A stretch of 64,000 bases of DNA from Cryobacterium sp. Y29 (GTDB lineage Bacteria > Actinomycetota > Actinomycetes > Actinomycetales > Microbacteriaceae), in assembly GCF_002929825.1 (NCBI RefSeq), contig NZ_PJJN01000036.1:124001-188000 (forward strand). The letters are read 5' to 3'. Made by a program: the position numbers and the translations under genes. This document shows, in pieces, positions 1 to 7,975 of this stretch (the first letter of the stretch is position 1; each line of letters opens with the position of its first letter). Under the pieces are notes generated by a model, which was not told where the DNA came from, ran no database searches, and worked only from the letters and a program-made list of their open reading frames with translations.

Positions 1-222
1 ATCGCGGGCGATGTGCTCATCGAACACCCGAAGTACGGTCTGGCTGGCGACCTCACCCCGGGCGTGGCCGCCCATACCGTCGGCCACGAGGAACACTGGA
101 GACTGCGCGAGCACGCTGTCCTCGTTGACCTTGCGCACGCTGCCGACATCGGTGCGCTCGCTGAAAGAGAAGCGGGCGACAGCGCTGGAAAGCTCGATCA
201 TGCTCTGCCGGTGCACAGTCAT
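1..222 (-). CDS. PP2C-family serine/threonine protein phosphatase, N-terminal part (runs off the left edge)
   Basis: Only the first 74 codons are present; the gene reads leftward out of the window. They carry the PP2C opening signature: a segment SERTDVGSVRKVNEDS at about residues 18-33, then the metal-binding core VADGMGGHARGE. In the family these aspartates and glycines hold the two manganese/magnesium ions that activate water to remove phosphate from Ser/Thr, usually opposing PknB-type kinases. The ATG at 220-222 is chosen because the family starts close to this motif; a second Met lies seven codons in. The gene lies 38 bp downstream of the terC stop, same strand, so it may be co-transcribed. 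Confidence 0.88.
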   Translation of the reverse strand, partial: MTVHRQSMIELSSAVARFSFSERTDVGSVRKVNEDSVLAQSPVFLVADGMGGHARGEVASQTVLRVFDEHIARD

Positions 223-259
223 GAGAACCCCCCGTTCGCCGTCGCCCGGTCTCCAGCCG

Positions 260-1285
260 TCATTCGTTGGCGTTTACCGAAATCTCTTCGACCAGCGTGT
301 GGCCATGCTTTTTGGCATCGTGACCAGCCTTGATCAGGCTCGCCACGGTGGCCACGGCCATGCTGCCGATGATCACGCCGAGCGAGGTCCAGGTGCCGAT
401 CTCGGGCGCCCACAACATGGGATCGCCATTATTGATGAAGAAGACCTCGTTGGTGTGCATCGCGTGCAGCACGAGCTTGACGCCGATGAAGCCGAGGATG
501 ACCGCGATGCCGTACTTGAGGTATTCGAGACGTTCGAGCAGTCCGCCGAGGAGAAAGTACAGTTGGCGCAGGCCCATGAGGGCGAAGATATTGGCCGTGA
601 ACACGATGAACGGACTCGTCGTGATGCCGAAGATCGCTGGAATGGAGTCGAGGGCGAAGATGAGGTCGGTGGTGCCGATCGCGATGAACACGATCAGCAT
701 CGGCGTGAAGATCTTCTTGCCGTCGACCAGCGTGCGAACCTTGGAGCCGTCGAATTCTGATGAGATACGTATGCGGCGGCGGAGCAGACGGATGACGCCG
801 TTCTCTTTTTCTTCCGTTTCTGCTTCGGAGGAGAACGCTTGCTTCACGGCCGTATAGAACAGGAACGCGCCGAAGATGTAGAAGATCCAGGCATAGCTTT
901 CGATCAGCTGGGCGCCGAGCAGAATGAAGATCCCGCGCAGCACGAGAGCGATGATGATTCCCACCATCAGCACTTCCTGCTGGTATTTTCGCGGCACGGA
1001 GAACCGGGCCATGATGATTACGAAGACAAAGAGGTTATCGATCGACAGGCTGTACTCGGTCAGCCAGCCGGCGAGAAATTGACCGGCATGTTCCGCGTCA
1101 CCGAGAACCAGCATCAAGAGCGCAAAAATGAGCGCGAGCCCAACGTAGAACGCAACCCAGAGTCCAGCCTCGCGCATGCTCGGAACGTGCGGGCGCTTGT
1201 AGACGATGAGCAGGTCAGCGACCAGAATAAGGGTCAAAACGACCAATGATCCAGCTTCGAACCAGAGAGGGAGGGCGAGTTCCAC
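260..1285 (-). CDS. terC: TerC-family integral membrane protein, likely Mn2+/metal exporter
   Basis: A 341-residue protein with about nine hydrophobic segments and the two acidic TerC signatures inside membrane segments: SIDNLFVF near residue 81 and FALDSIPAIFG near 211. TerC/Alx proteins are linked to tellurite resistance and, more recently, to manganese export, including loading of exported metalloenzymes. Length is normal for the family. The 5' leader carries a yybP-ykoY-type riboswitch (1325-1465), which fits a manganese role. A paralogue starts at 63041. The metal specificity is inferred from the family and the riboswitch, not shown by the protein alone. Confidence 0.93.
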   Translation of the reverse strand: MELALPLWFEAGSLVVLTLILVADLLIVYKRPHVPSMREAGLWVAFYVGLALIFALLMLVLGDAEHAGQFLAGWLTEYSLSIDNLFVFVIIMARFSVPRKYQQEVLMVGIIIALVLRGIFILLGAQLIESYAWIFYIFGAFLFYTAVKQAFSSEAETEEKENGVIRLLRRRIRISSEFDGSKVRTLVDGKKIFTPMLIVFIAIGTTDLIFALDSIPAIFGITTSPFIVFTANIFALMGLRQLYFLLGGLLERLEYLKYGIAVILGFIGVKLVLHAMHTNEVFFINNGDPMLWAPEIGTWTSLGVIIGSMAVATVASLIKAGHDAKKHGHTLVEEISVNANE

Positions 1286-1324
1286 GGGGGCCTTTCAAGA
1301 AAATAACGGGAATCGGGGATGGCA

Positions 1325-1465
1325 GAACCCGAAAGTCTCTCCCGCACCGATAGCGCCCAAACGGAACCAATCGATACCACCGCGACCGGGGCCCCGCCAG
1401 TGCGGCCCGTATTGACGATCACGACATAGAACCCGATCGGGCCCAGAGGGATACTCCCCTTCGCT
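1325..1465 (-). promoter_or_regulatory. yybP-ykoY (Mn2+-sensing) riboswitch in the terC leader
   Basis: Read on the minus strand the leader contains GGGGAGTAT (complement of 1451-1459), the hallmark of the first conserved loop of this riboswitch. It then has GTCAATACGG, GC-rich arms able to form the variable stem, and GAGAGACTTTCGGG (complement of about 1327-1341), which resembles the conserved GAGACCUUU side. It ends about 40 bases before the terC start codon. Elements of this class bind Mn2+ and sit before mntP, alx/terC and P-type ATPase genes. The call rests on motif recognition and gene context; no covariance model was run. Confidence 0.75.
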
Positions 1466-1564
1466 CGCAAAATCCTATCAGTGTGGTGGCCCCACGCGCA
1501 CCTTCGCCCAGCGCCGGCCCTAACCCGGCCTATGCTTGCTGGCTATGACTATGCACCGGGTTCG

Positions 1565-2686
1565 ATGACGGCCGCCGACTACCTCAACTGGTCTGACGTT
1601 GGTCGACCGGTCACCGCTCTGTGGAGATCAGCTAACGGCGCACCGGCCCCGAAACGAGTCGAGCCGGTCGACGACACGATCACAGCGGATGCGGCCTACC
1701 GGCTGGCCTCGCAGGGCGTCGCAATGCTCTGGAACGGGGACTTTCAGAACGCCCGCCAAATTCTGACGGCTCTGGAACACCGCACCAGGCCTCGCCCGGA
1801 TCACACCGAGCGCAGCACCGCCGACCTGTTCTACCGCTATCGGCAGAACAGGTCGCACCGGGCCCGGATTCTCGGACTGCTTCTCGTTCCACTTGCTGTC
1901 GGCAACACGATCGGGCTGCGCCGCGCGCCGGACGTTCACGCTGCCACGGTCGCCGCCTACGGCAGCATCACCGAGGCATCCGTTGTGTCGCTGCACGAGG
2001 TGCTCGGTACGATCGGCGCCCATCAGTGGCGGACCAAAGGCATTCCCGTTGCCGCGTTGAACGCCAACATCTATCCGCATTACGGCACATTCTTCCCGGT
2101 GCGCAGCGAGTACGTCGATCTCGTGGCGAGCGCTCCCCTGGCCGCGCCACAGCTTGCCTTCGACATCGGTACCGGCACCGGGGTGCTGGCAGCGGTACTC
2201 GCGACCCGGGGCGTGCCGAATGTGGTCGCGACAGATATCGAGCCGCGTGCGGTCGCATCCGCTCGAGAAACGGTATCGCTTCTTAAACTCGACGGGCGGG
2301 TTGAGGTTCAACTGACCAGTCTCTTTCCTGAGGGGAAAGCCGATCTCATCGTCTGCAATCCACCGTGGATTCCTGCGACCGCACACTCACTGCTCGATGC
2401 GGCCGTCTACGACCCTGGATCTCGCATGCTCAAGGGATTTCTGGCCGGCGTGCTCGACCATCTGGAGCCGAACGGTGAGGTCTGGTTGGTACTGTCCGAT
2501 TTCGCTGAACTGGTGGGGCTGCGCTCCCGCGGCGACCTCCTGAACGTGATCGATGCGGCCGGCCTGCGCGTGATCGGTGCACTCGAAGCGCCCGCCAGAC
2601 ACTCGAGAGCGAGCGACACGAACGACCCGCTGCACGCGGTGCGAGCGAACGAGGTCACCTCTCTCTGGCGCCTCTGCGCCAGCTAA
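1565..2686 (+). CDS. Class I SAM-dependent methyltransferase, PrmC/RlmG-like (NPPW motif)
   Basis: The C-terminal half carries a Rossmann SAM-binding loop FDIGTGTGVLAAVLA, an acidic TDIEPRA following strand 2, and the catalytic motif IVCNPPWIPA. NPP(Y/W) is typical of enzymes that methylate an amide or amine nitrogen, such as the release-factor glutamine methyltransferase and rRNA guanine-N2 methyltransferases. The N-terminal 150 residues look like a substrate-recognition domain without a family I recognise. The frame is open from a GTG at 1481, but the first codons there lack the usual high third-position GC and overlap the divergent terC leader. The ATG at 1565 is therefore preferred. The substrate is unknown. 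Confidence 0.8.
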   Translation: MTAADYLNWSDVGRPVTALWRSANGAPAPKRVEPVDDTITADAAYRLASQGVAMLWNGDFQNARQILTALEHRTRPRPDHTERSTADLFYRYRQNRSHRARILGLLLVPLAVGNTIGLRRAPDVHAATVAAYGSITEASVVSLHEVLGTIGAHQWRTKGIPVAALNANIYPHYGTFFPVRSEYVDLVASAPLAAPQLAFDIGTGTGVLAAVLATRGVPNVVATDIEPRAVASARETVSLLKLDGRVEVQLTSLFPEGKADLIVCNPPWIPATAHSLLDAAVYDPGSRMLKGFLAGVLDHLEPNGEVWLVLSDFAELVGLRSRGDLLNVIDAAGLRVIGALEAPARHSRASDTNDPLHAVRANEVTSLWRLCAS

Positions 2687-2800
2687 ACCCCGCGCTCAAC
2701 GCTCGGGTCTGCGATTGTCGCTCCGCAGCACCACCTGGAAAGTACCGGAGCGGCCGGCGAGCTCGCACTGGGCACTAATCGAGGTCGAGCTCCATCGGAA

Positions 2801-3358
2801 TCAGCGGTCATCCGGCAGACTACAGACGTGTCCGTTTGCATCGATGGGCATACCGCACAAGGCACAAATGGGTCGACCGGCCCCCACGATCTCCCGGGTG
2901 CGCATCGCGAACGCTTGGGCGGTGCCCACCGGGATACGTACAAGCAGCGTTTCCGTCGACTCCAAGCTGGCCGTGTCGACGTCGTCCTCGTCGGTGACCC
3001 CGCTGTCTGTCAGCGAAAAAGCCTCGATCACGACCTGCGCACTGCGCGGATCCCAGCCGAGGGTCATCGTGCCGGTGCGGAACTGCTCACCAAACGGCTG
3101 CTCCAGGGGGTCGTTGTCGACCAGTTCGATAGGCGTTGCCGTTGGCACACTGAAGGGGTTTCCGTCGTGCGTCATGAGCTGCTCGAGCATTTCGTCGATC
3201 TTCTCCGCGAGCAGAGCGGATTGTTGTTTTTCCAGGGCAATGCTGACGATGTGAGCGCCGCTACGCACCTGCAGGTAAAACGTGCGTGATCCGGGCACGC
3301 CAACGGTGCCGATGACAACACGATCTGGCCAGTCGAATTCGTGAACGATTATGGGCAT
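2801..3358 (-). CDS. DUF3090 family protein with C-terminal zinc-ribbon-like tail
   Basis: A 185-residue protein matching the actinobacterial DUF3090 family in length and layout. It opens with VHEFDWPDRVVIGTVG, has a central beta-rich part, and ends with CALCGMPIDANGHVC, whose three cysteines and histidine look like a metal-binding finger. No function is established for the family. It follows the histidine phosphatase gene on the same strand with a 9-base gap, a pairing that is conserved across Actinobacteria near the mycothiol gene mshC. The third usual member of that cluster, the SCO1664-type protein, is not next to it here. Confidence 0.88.
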   Translation of the reverse strand: MPIIVHEFDWPDRVVIGTVGVPGSRTFYLQVRSGAHIVSIALEKQQSALLAEKIDEMLEQLMTHDGNPFSVPTATPIELVDNDPLEQPFGEQFRTGTMTLGWDPRSAQVVIEAFSLTDSGVTDEDDVDTASLESTETLLVRIPVGTAQAFAMRTREIVGAGRPICALCGMPIDANGHVCSLPDDR

Positions 3359-3367
3359 GGGAACATT

Positions 3368-4075
3368 TTATGAGCGCACGGCCTGTGGCGCAGCGTGACC
3401 GGACCCACCGCCCACCGGCGCGTCATCCCCCGGGGCACTTGAGCGCAGCCAGGACAGGTCTCCGGAGTCGGTATTGGTGGCAAACACGTTCGGACGATGG
3501 GGCCCGTAGCGCACGATCGACACCGAGGCCGGACCGACAGAAATGCGCTGGAACAGGTCCAGGTGCATGCCGAGCGCGTCGGCCAGAATCGACTTGATGA
3601 TATCGCCGTGGCTGACCGCCACCCACACGGCGTCCGGCCCGAATTCCGCCTCGATCCGTGCGTCGTGGCGCCGGATGGCGGCGACCGACCGGGCTTGCAT
3701 GGTCGCCATCGATTCTCCGCCGGGAAAGACGACGGCTGACGGTTGCGCTTGCACAACCGGCCACAGTTTCTCCAGGGCAAGCTCACTGAGCGATCGGCCC
3801 TGCCACTGCCCGTAATCGCACTCCGTGATGTCCGCATCCTCGGTCGTCGCCGGGGAACCCGCCTGATGCTGCAGGATCAGGGCCGAGGTCTGCTGGCATC
3901 GTTCCAGCGGGCTCGAGACTAAACCAACCAGTGGAACCGCAGCAAGCCGCTCCCCGGTGCGGGCGGCTTGGTCACGTCCCACTTGGTCGAGCCCGACCCC
4001 GGGGGTTCGTCCGGCTAACATACCGGTGGCATTTGCTGTAGTGCGACCGTGCCGCACAAGAATGACTGTGGCCAT
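3368..4075 (-). CDS. Histidine phosphatase (phosphomutase-like), MSMEG_4193 family
   Basis: The protein opens with VILVRHGRTTAN, the RHG motif whose histidine is phosphorylated during catalysis. It has a SSPLERCQQT segment, ECDYGQWQGRSL, and a later VSHGDIIKSILA carrying the second active-site histidine. This is the 2H phosphatase/phosphoglycerate mutase-like superfamily. The 235-residue length agrees with the actinobacterial MSMEG_4193 group, whose substrate is not known. The ATG at 4075 (MATVILVRHG) is preferred over an in-frame Met eight codons upstream, because the family begins directly before the first strand. It forms a two-gene operon with the DUF3090 gene. Confidence 0.88.
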   Translation of the reverse strand: MATVILVRHGRTTANATGMLAGRTPGVGLDQVGRDQAARTGERLAAVPLVGLVSSPLERCQQTSALILQHQAGSPATTEDADITECDYGQWQGRSLSELALEKLWPVVQAQPSAVVFPGGESMATMQARSVAAIRRHDARIEAEFGPDAVWVAVSHGDIIKSILADALGMHLDLFQRISVGPASVSIVRYGPHRPNVFATNTDSGDLSWLRSSAPGDDAPVGGGSGHAAPQAVRS

Positions 4076-4119
4076 GCCTACGAGCCTATACAGGAGCACT
4101 GACGCCGTGAACCAGAAAA

Positions 4120-4152
4120 GCCCGGCACCTTTGAAAGAGTAGGCGACCGGGC
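4120..4152 (-). terminator. Rho-independent terminator of tRNA-Glu
   Basis: On the minus strand, just after the tRNA 3' end, GCCCGG and CCGGGC pair around a loop with an inner CCT/AGG step. They are followed by TTTTC. It lies six bases past the tRNA. Confidence 0.6.
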
Positions 4153-4157
4153 AATGG

Positions 4158-4230
4158 TGACCCCAGCGGGATTCGAACCCGCGTTACCGCCGTGAGAGGG
4201 CGATGTCCTAGGCCGCTAAACGATGGGGCC
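4158..4230 (-). tRNA. tRNA-Glu (anticodon CUC)
   Basis: Folds as a complete 73-nt cloverleaf on the minus strand: acceptor GGCCCCA with TGGGGTC plus discriminator A, anticodon stem CGCC/GGCG around loop CUCUCAC (anticodon CTC), and a T arm GCGGG-TTCGAAT-CCCGC. CCA is not encoded. A terminator follows. Confidence 0.97.
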
Positions 4231-4369
4231 GTTTTTGCAACTTTCCGAGTATGCCACATGAAGGAGTGCTCTTCCAAACCGAGCGCATGCGGCGCGCCGT
4301 AGCGGCTGCCGATCAGTCAAGAAAGTGGATGCTGTTGCGCCACGACTCGAATCGGGGTTAGCTCAGGGC

Positions 4370-5020
4370 ATGAAATTGACCAAGCTGGAGCATGCTGCCC
4401 TGATCATCGAACTCGCCGGCAAGAAGCTCTATATCGACCCAGGTTCGTTCACCACTGCACTCGCGCGCACGGCCGACACCGTGGCCGTAGTCATCACCCA
4501 CGAACACGCCGACCACTGGACCCCGGAACAACTGGGCCGCATCATTGAAATGAACTCCGATCTGCGCATCTTCGCGCCGGCCGGCGTTACGCGCGCCATT
4601 GCCGCCTTCGACGCTGAACTCGACGTCACGACGGTGCAGGCCGGTGACGTGATCGAAGTCGCCCCGTTCACCCTGCGTTTCTTCGGCGCCACCCACGCGG
4701 TGATCCACGAATCGATCCCGGTCATCGACAACGTCGGAGTTCTCGTCAATGACGAGCTCTACTACGCCGGCGATGCTTTCACCATTCCCGAGGGGGTCGA
4801 GGTCGGCACGCTCGCCGTTCCGGCCGCGGCACCGTGGATGAAAATCAGCGAGGCGATGGACTACATTTTCGCGATCAAGCCCAAGCGCAGCTTTCCCACC
4901 CATGAGATGCTGCTCTCTCGCGCCGGGAAAGACCTGTCCAATGCGAGATTCCAGAATGTCACCCAACTCAGCGGTGGTGAGTTCTTTCCCCTCGAACCGG
5001 GCGACAGCCTTGACCTGTAA
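4370..5020 (+). CDS. MBL-fold metallo-hydrolase (UlaG/YcjY-like)
   Basis: A 216-residue protein with the metallo-beta-lactamase motif THEHADHW (residues about 44-51), which supplies the histidines and aspartate for the two-metal site. Downstream are GATHAVIHES, LYYAGDAFTIPE and FPTHEMLLS, giving the further His and Asp ligands. The compact single-domain form resembles UlaG-like and UPF0173 hydrolases rather than true beta-lactamases, so the substrate cannot be named. The start is the ATG at 4370, where the family sequence MKLTKLEHA begins; the open frame extends 15 codons further without coding character. It lies beside tRNA-Glu and before the ABC exporter operon. Confidence 0.88.
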   Translation: MKLTKLEHAALIIELAGKKLYIDPGSFTTALARTADTVAVVITHEHADHWTPEQLGRIIEMNSDLRIFAPAGVTRAIAAFDAELDVTTVQAGDVIEVAPFTLRFFGATHAVIHESIPVIDNVGVLVNDELYYAGDAFTIPEGVEVGTLAVPAAAPWMKISEAMDYIFAIKPKRSFPTHEMLLSRAGKDLSNARFQNVTQLSGGEFFPLEPGDSLDL

Positions 5021-5070
5021 ACCGACCAGGGGCGCAGCATCCTCTGGGAAACGGCCCGCTGTCAGTAAAC

Positions 5071-5106
5071 TTGCAGTCACTGCAATTTAGAGTGCAGTTA
5101 CTGCAC
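5071..5106. promoter_or_regulatory. Tandem palindromic operator upstream of the ABC exporter/TetR operon
   Basis: Two 15-bp perfect palindromes, TTGCAGTCACTGCAA (5071-5085) and GTGCAGTTACTGCAC (5092-5106), share the core TGCAGT-N-ACTGCA. Their centres are 21 bp apart, two helical turns, so two regulator dimers would bind the same face of DNA. They sit 40 bp before the first gene of an operon whose last gene is a TetR repressor (7216-7956), the likely ligand-controlled binder. Confidence 0.7.
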
Positions 5107-5144
5107 ATGTGGCCTGTGAGGTCACCAGGAGCAAGGGATGCGCG

Positions 5145-5900
5145 ATGGACTCCGAGTGGGTAATTGATGCACAAGGCCTGGAAAAATCCTATGGGTCGGG
5201 TACGAGCCGGTTCGACGCCCTGAAAGGCGTATCCGTTCAGATCGCGCCCGGGGAGACCGTGGCGATCGTCGGAAAAAGCGGGTCCGGCAAGTCGACCCTC
5301 ATGCACCTGCTCGCCCTGCTCGACGAGCCCGATAAAGGATCGCTGCAGGTTGCCGGCACAGACGCCAAGTCGCTCTCCAAGCGCGCGGTCAACGAGCTGC
5401 GCAACAAGGAGTTCGGCTTCGTCTTTCAGCAGTTCTTTCTCACCCCCAACAGAAGCGTGCTCGACAACGTCATTCTGCCGCTCAAGATCGCCGGCATAGG
5501 CGTCAAGGAACGTCGCGGCCGCGGGATGGAAGTTCTCGAACAGCTCGAACTGGCCGACAAAGCCGGTAACAAGGCCACGACCCTGTCTGGCGGCCAAAAG
5601 CAGCGCGTCGTGATCGGTCGCGCCCTGGTGAATGCACCACGGGTGATCTTCGCCGACGAACCCACCGGAAACCTTGACACCGCCACCGGCGCCGTGGTCG
5701 AAGACATCCTGTTCGAGCTCAATCGCAGCCAGGGCATCACGCTCGTCATCGTCACCCACGACGAGGAACTCGCCGCTCGCTGTGACCGCCAGATCTTTAT
5801 TCGCGACGGACTGGTCGTGTCTCACGCCGGTCCGACGCACACCGGGGCGCACGCGCTGCACACCCCCGAAGCACTGACCACCGCCGGAGGCGCAGCATGA
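5145..5900 (+). CDS. ABC transporter ATP-binding protein, MacB/LolD type
   Basis: A 251-residue ATPase with Walker A GKSGSGKST, Q-loop FVFQQFF, signature LSGGQKQRV, Walker B VIFADEPTG and the H-loop VTHDEE. The glycine-rich start and the DEPTGNLD stretch are typical of the MacB/LolD/FtsE family that energises FtsX-like permeases. It overlaps the permease gene by four bases (ATGA), so translation is coupled. The ATG at 5145 is chosen because a GGAG-like site precedes it and family similarity starts right after it. The tandem operator upstream indicates repression by the operon's own TetR protein; exported compound unknown. Confidence 0.93.
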   Translation: MDSEWVIDAQGLEKSYGSGTSRFDALKGVSVQIAPGETVAIVGKSGSGKSTLMHLLALLDEPDKGSLQVAGTDAKSLSKRAVNELRNKEFGFVFQQFFLTPNRSVLDNVILPLKIAGIGVKERRGRGMEVLEQLELADKAGNKATTLSGGQKQRVVIGRALVNAPRVIFADEPTGNLDTATGAVVEDILFELNRSQGITLVIVTHDEELAARCDRQIFIRDGLVVSHAGPTHTGAHALHTPEALTTAGGAA

Positions 5901-7189
5901 GAGCCAAAGACCTCGTCACCACCGCGATCTCCAACACTTTTCGCAGCAAGCTTCGCACGACGCTGACCGTTCTGGCCATCTTCGTCGGAGCTTTCACTCT
6001 CACACTCACCAACGCCGTCGGCGCCGGCGTCAGCCAGTATGTCGACGCTCAGGTGGGCGCCCTTGGCTCCCCCGACGTGTTCATCATCACGCAGGCGAGT
6101 GACGCCACGACAGCCGGCGACGGCCCGGTCACGTACGACCCGAAGAGTTCAGCATCTGTCTCCAGTCAACAGGGTCCGCCCGGCACGACAACCAAGGCGC
6201 TGACAGACTCCGACCTCACCAAAATTGGCGAGACTGCAGGCATTGTGTCGGTCGATCCGGTTCGCGCTGTTCAGCCCGATTACATCGAGTACGGCACCGG
6301 TTCGCAGTACGAGTTCAGCATCAACGCCACCTCCGCCGTCACCACGGCCGACCTTACTGCTGGTGCGCAACTCGACGGCGGCGCCAGTGACGCTCAACTC
6401 GTGCTGCCTGACACCTTCGTGACCCCGCTCGGGTTCGCGTCGGCGGACGACGCGGTGGGGGCATCCGTTTCGATTGGCATCACCGACATTCTCGGAGCGA
6501 AGCACACCGTGCAGGCCACCATCGTCGGCGTCTCCCTCGAGAGCCTGCTGGCCGCGGGCGCCGGGGCCAACGACGCGCTGATCGCCGAGCTGGCCGACGC
6601 GCAGTCCGGCGGCATCGCCACCGCCGTCACGAGTTACGGTGTGGCCGTGGCTCACTTCGACACAACCCTGTCAGCGGATGCTGTCACCGCCCTCAAGGCT
6701 GACCTCGCCACCCAGAACTACACCGCGCGCACCATCGCAGACCAGTTGGGCGCCGTGCAAACGGTGATCAACGGCATCGTGGGGGTGCTCAACGCTTTCG
6801 CCGTCATTGCCTTGATCGCGGCGGCATTCGGCATTATCAACACCCTGCTGATGAGCGTGCAGGAGCGCACCCGTGAGATCGGCCTGATGAAGGCCATGGG
6901 CATGAGCAGCGGCAAGGTGTACACCCTGTTCAGCCTCGAAGCGGTCGTCATCGGGTTCCTCGGCAGCGCCATCGGTGCCGGTGTGGCGATCGGACTCGGC
7001 TCCGCCTTGAGCGCCGTCCTGTCGCAGGGGTTGCTCTCGGGGTTGCCGGGATTGAACATCCTCTTGTTTGAGCCGGCATCTGTGGCCTTCGTCATCCTGC
7101 TGGTCATGGCGATCGCCTTCCTCTCCGGCACCCTGCCGGCTCAGCGGGCGGCAAAGCAGAACCCGATCGAGTCGCTGCGGTACGAGTAG
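5897..7189 (+). CDS. ABC transporter permease, MacB/FtsX family
   Basis: A 430-residue protein with one N-terminal membrane segment (about residues 17-40), a roughly 230-residue extracytoplasmic MacB-like domain rich in Thr, Ala and Asp, and three C-terminal membrane segments. The linker VQERTREIGLMKAMGM is the FtsX-domain hallmark, and the tail ends AAKQNPIESLRYE. MacB-like pumps work by mechanotransmission to move peptides, lipids or drugs across the envelope. It is translationally coupled to the ATPase and followed 26 bp later by a TetR regulator, suggesting an inducible exporter, perhaps of an antimicrobial. The substrate is inference. Confidence 0.92.
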   Translation: MRAKDLVTTAISNTFRSKLRTTLTVLAIFVGAFTLTLTNAVGAGVSQYVDAQVGALGSPDVFIITQASDATTAGDGPVTYDPKSSASVSSQQGPPGTTTKALTDSDLTKIGETAGIVSVDPVRAVQPDYIEYGTGSQYEFSINATSAVTTADLTAGAQLDGGASDAQLVLPDTFVTPLGFASADDAVGASVSIGITDILGAKHTVQATIVGVSLESLLAAGAGANDALIAELADAQSGGIATAVTSYGVAVAHFDTTLSADAVTALKADLATQNYTARTIADQLGAVQTVINGIVGVLNAFAVIALIAAAFGIINTLLMSVQERTREIGLMKAMGMSSGKVYTLFSLEAVVIGFLGSAIGAGVAIGLGSALSAVLSQGLLSGLPGLNILLFEPASVAFVILLVMAIAFLSGTLPAQRAAKQNPIESLRYE

Positions 7190-7215
7190 CGCTGTACCGA
7201 GCAACAGGACGAGGA

Positions 7216-7956
7216 ATGACCGACACCCCGACGCCACGCACCCAGGCGCCCGTGCGCCCGCAAACTCGTGAAGACAAGCATCATGAGACGAAGCTGCGAG
7301 TGGAACAAAGTGCCGTCAGCCTCGTTTTGGAACACGGTTTCGACAACGTCACCGTGGATATGATCTGCAGCCGGAGTGGCATTTCCCAGCGCACCTTCTT
7401 CAACTATTTCAACACTAAGAACGCTGCCATCATCGGCACCGAATCGCCCACCATCGATGAAAGTCGGGCCCGGGCATTCATCGCCGCCCCCGGAGATGAT
7501 CTGCTGCCCGATGTGCTCATCCTGATGAGCGCGATCGGACCACGTGATGGCATCGACGAGCACCTCTTCACCGACCGACTGCGAATTTTCGGGCTGCATC
7601 CAGAGCTCATGCAGGAGCAGATGGAGCGGATGACCCGGATCATCTCCGAGGTCGCCGGGTTGGTCTACCTGCGCCTCGGTCGCGGGGCCACCGGCGACGC
7701 CGAGAATGATGTTGCCCGGGCTTTTCGACACGGGCAGGCCGAACTGCTCACGCATGCCATGGTGGGCGTTGCACGTTTTATGGCCATGCAATCGATTCCC
7801 GCTCAGGCGTGCCGGACAGCATCTGCCGCCGACGGTGAAGCTGGGTCCAACGCCAGCCCGAGCACGGCTGACCAACAAGTGAGTCTTACCCTGGCCGAGT
7901 CCCTAAACCGAACCGTCGAGCTGCTCCGGCGCACGCTGGTCCTCCCCAGCCCATAG
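7216..7956 (+). CDS. TetR/AcrR family transcriptional regulator
   Basis: A 246-residue protein with an N-terminal TetR helix-turn-helix: ALV-like EHGFDNVTVDMICSRSGIS followed by QRTFFNYFNTKN, the family-typical recognition helix plus FFxYFxxK. The C-terminal 150 residues are the ligand-binding and dimer part and are not recognisable. It is the third gene of the exporter operon and is the natural candidate for binding the two TGCAGT palindromes at 5071-5106, giving autoregulation. It is convergent with the response regulator gene that ends at 7976. Confidence 0.9.
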   Translation: MTDTPTPRTQAPVRPQTREDKHHETKLRVEQSAVSLVLEHGFDNVTVDMICSRSGISQRTFFNYFNTKNAAIIGTESPTIDESRARAFIAAPGDDLLPDVLILMSAIGPRDGIDEHLFTDRLRIFGLHPELMQEQMERMTRIISEVAGLVYLRLGRGATGDAENDVARAFRHGQAELLTHAMVGVARFMAMQSIPAQACRTASAADGEAGSNASPSTADQQVSLTLAESLNRTVELLRRTLVLPSP

Positions 7957-7975
7957 GTGCGGCCCGATGCAGGGG

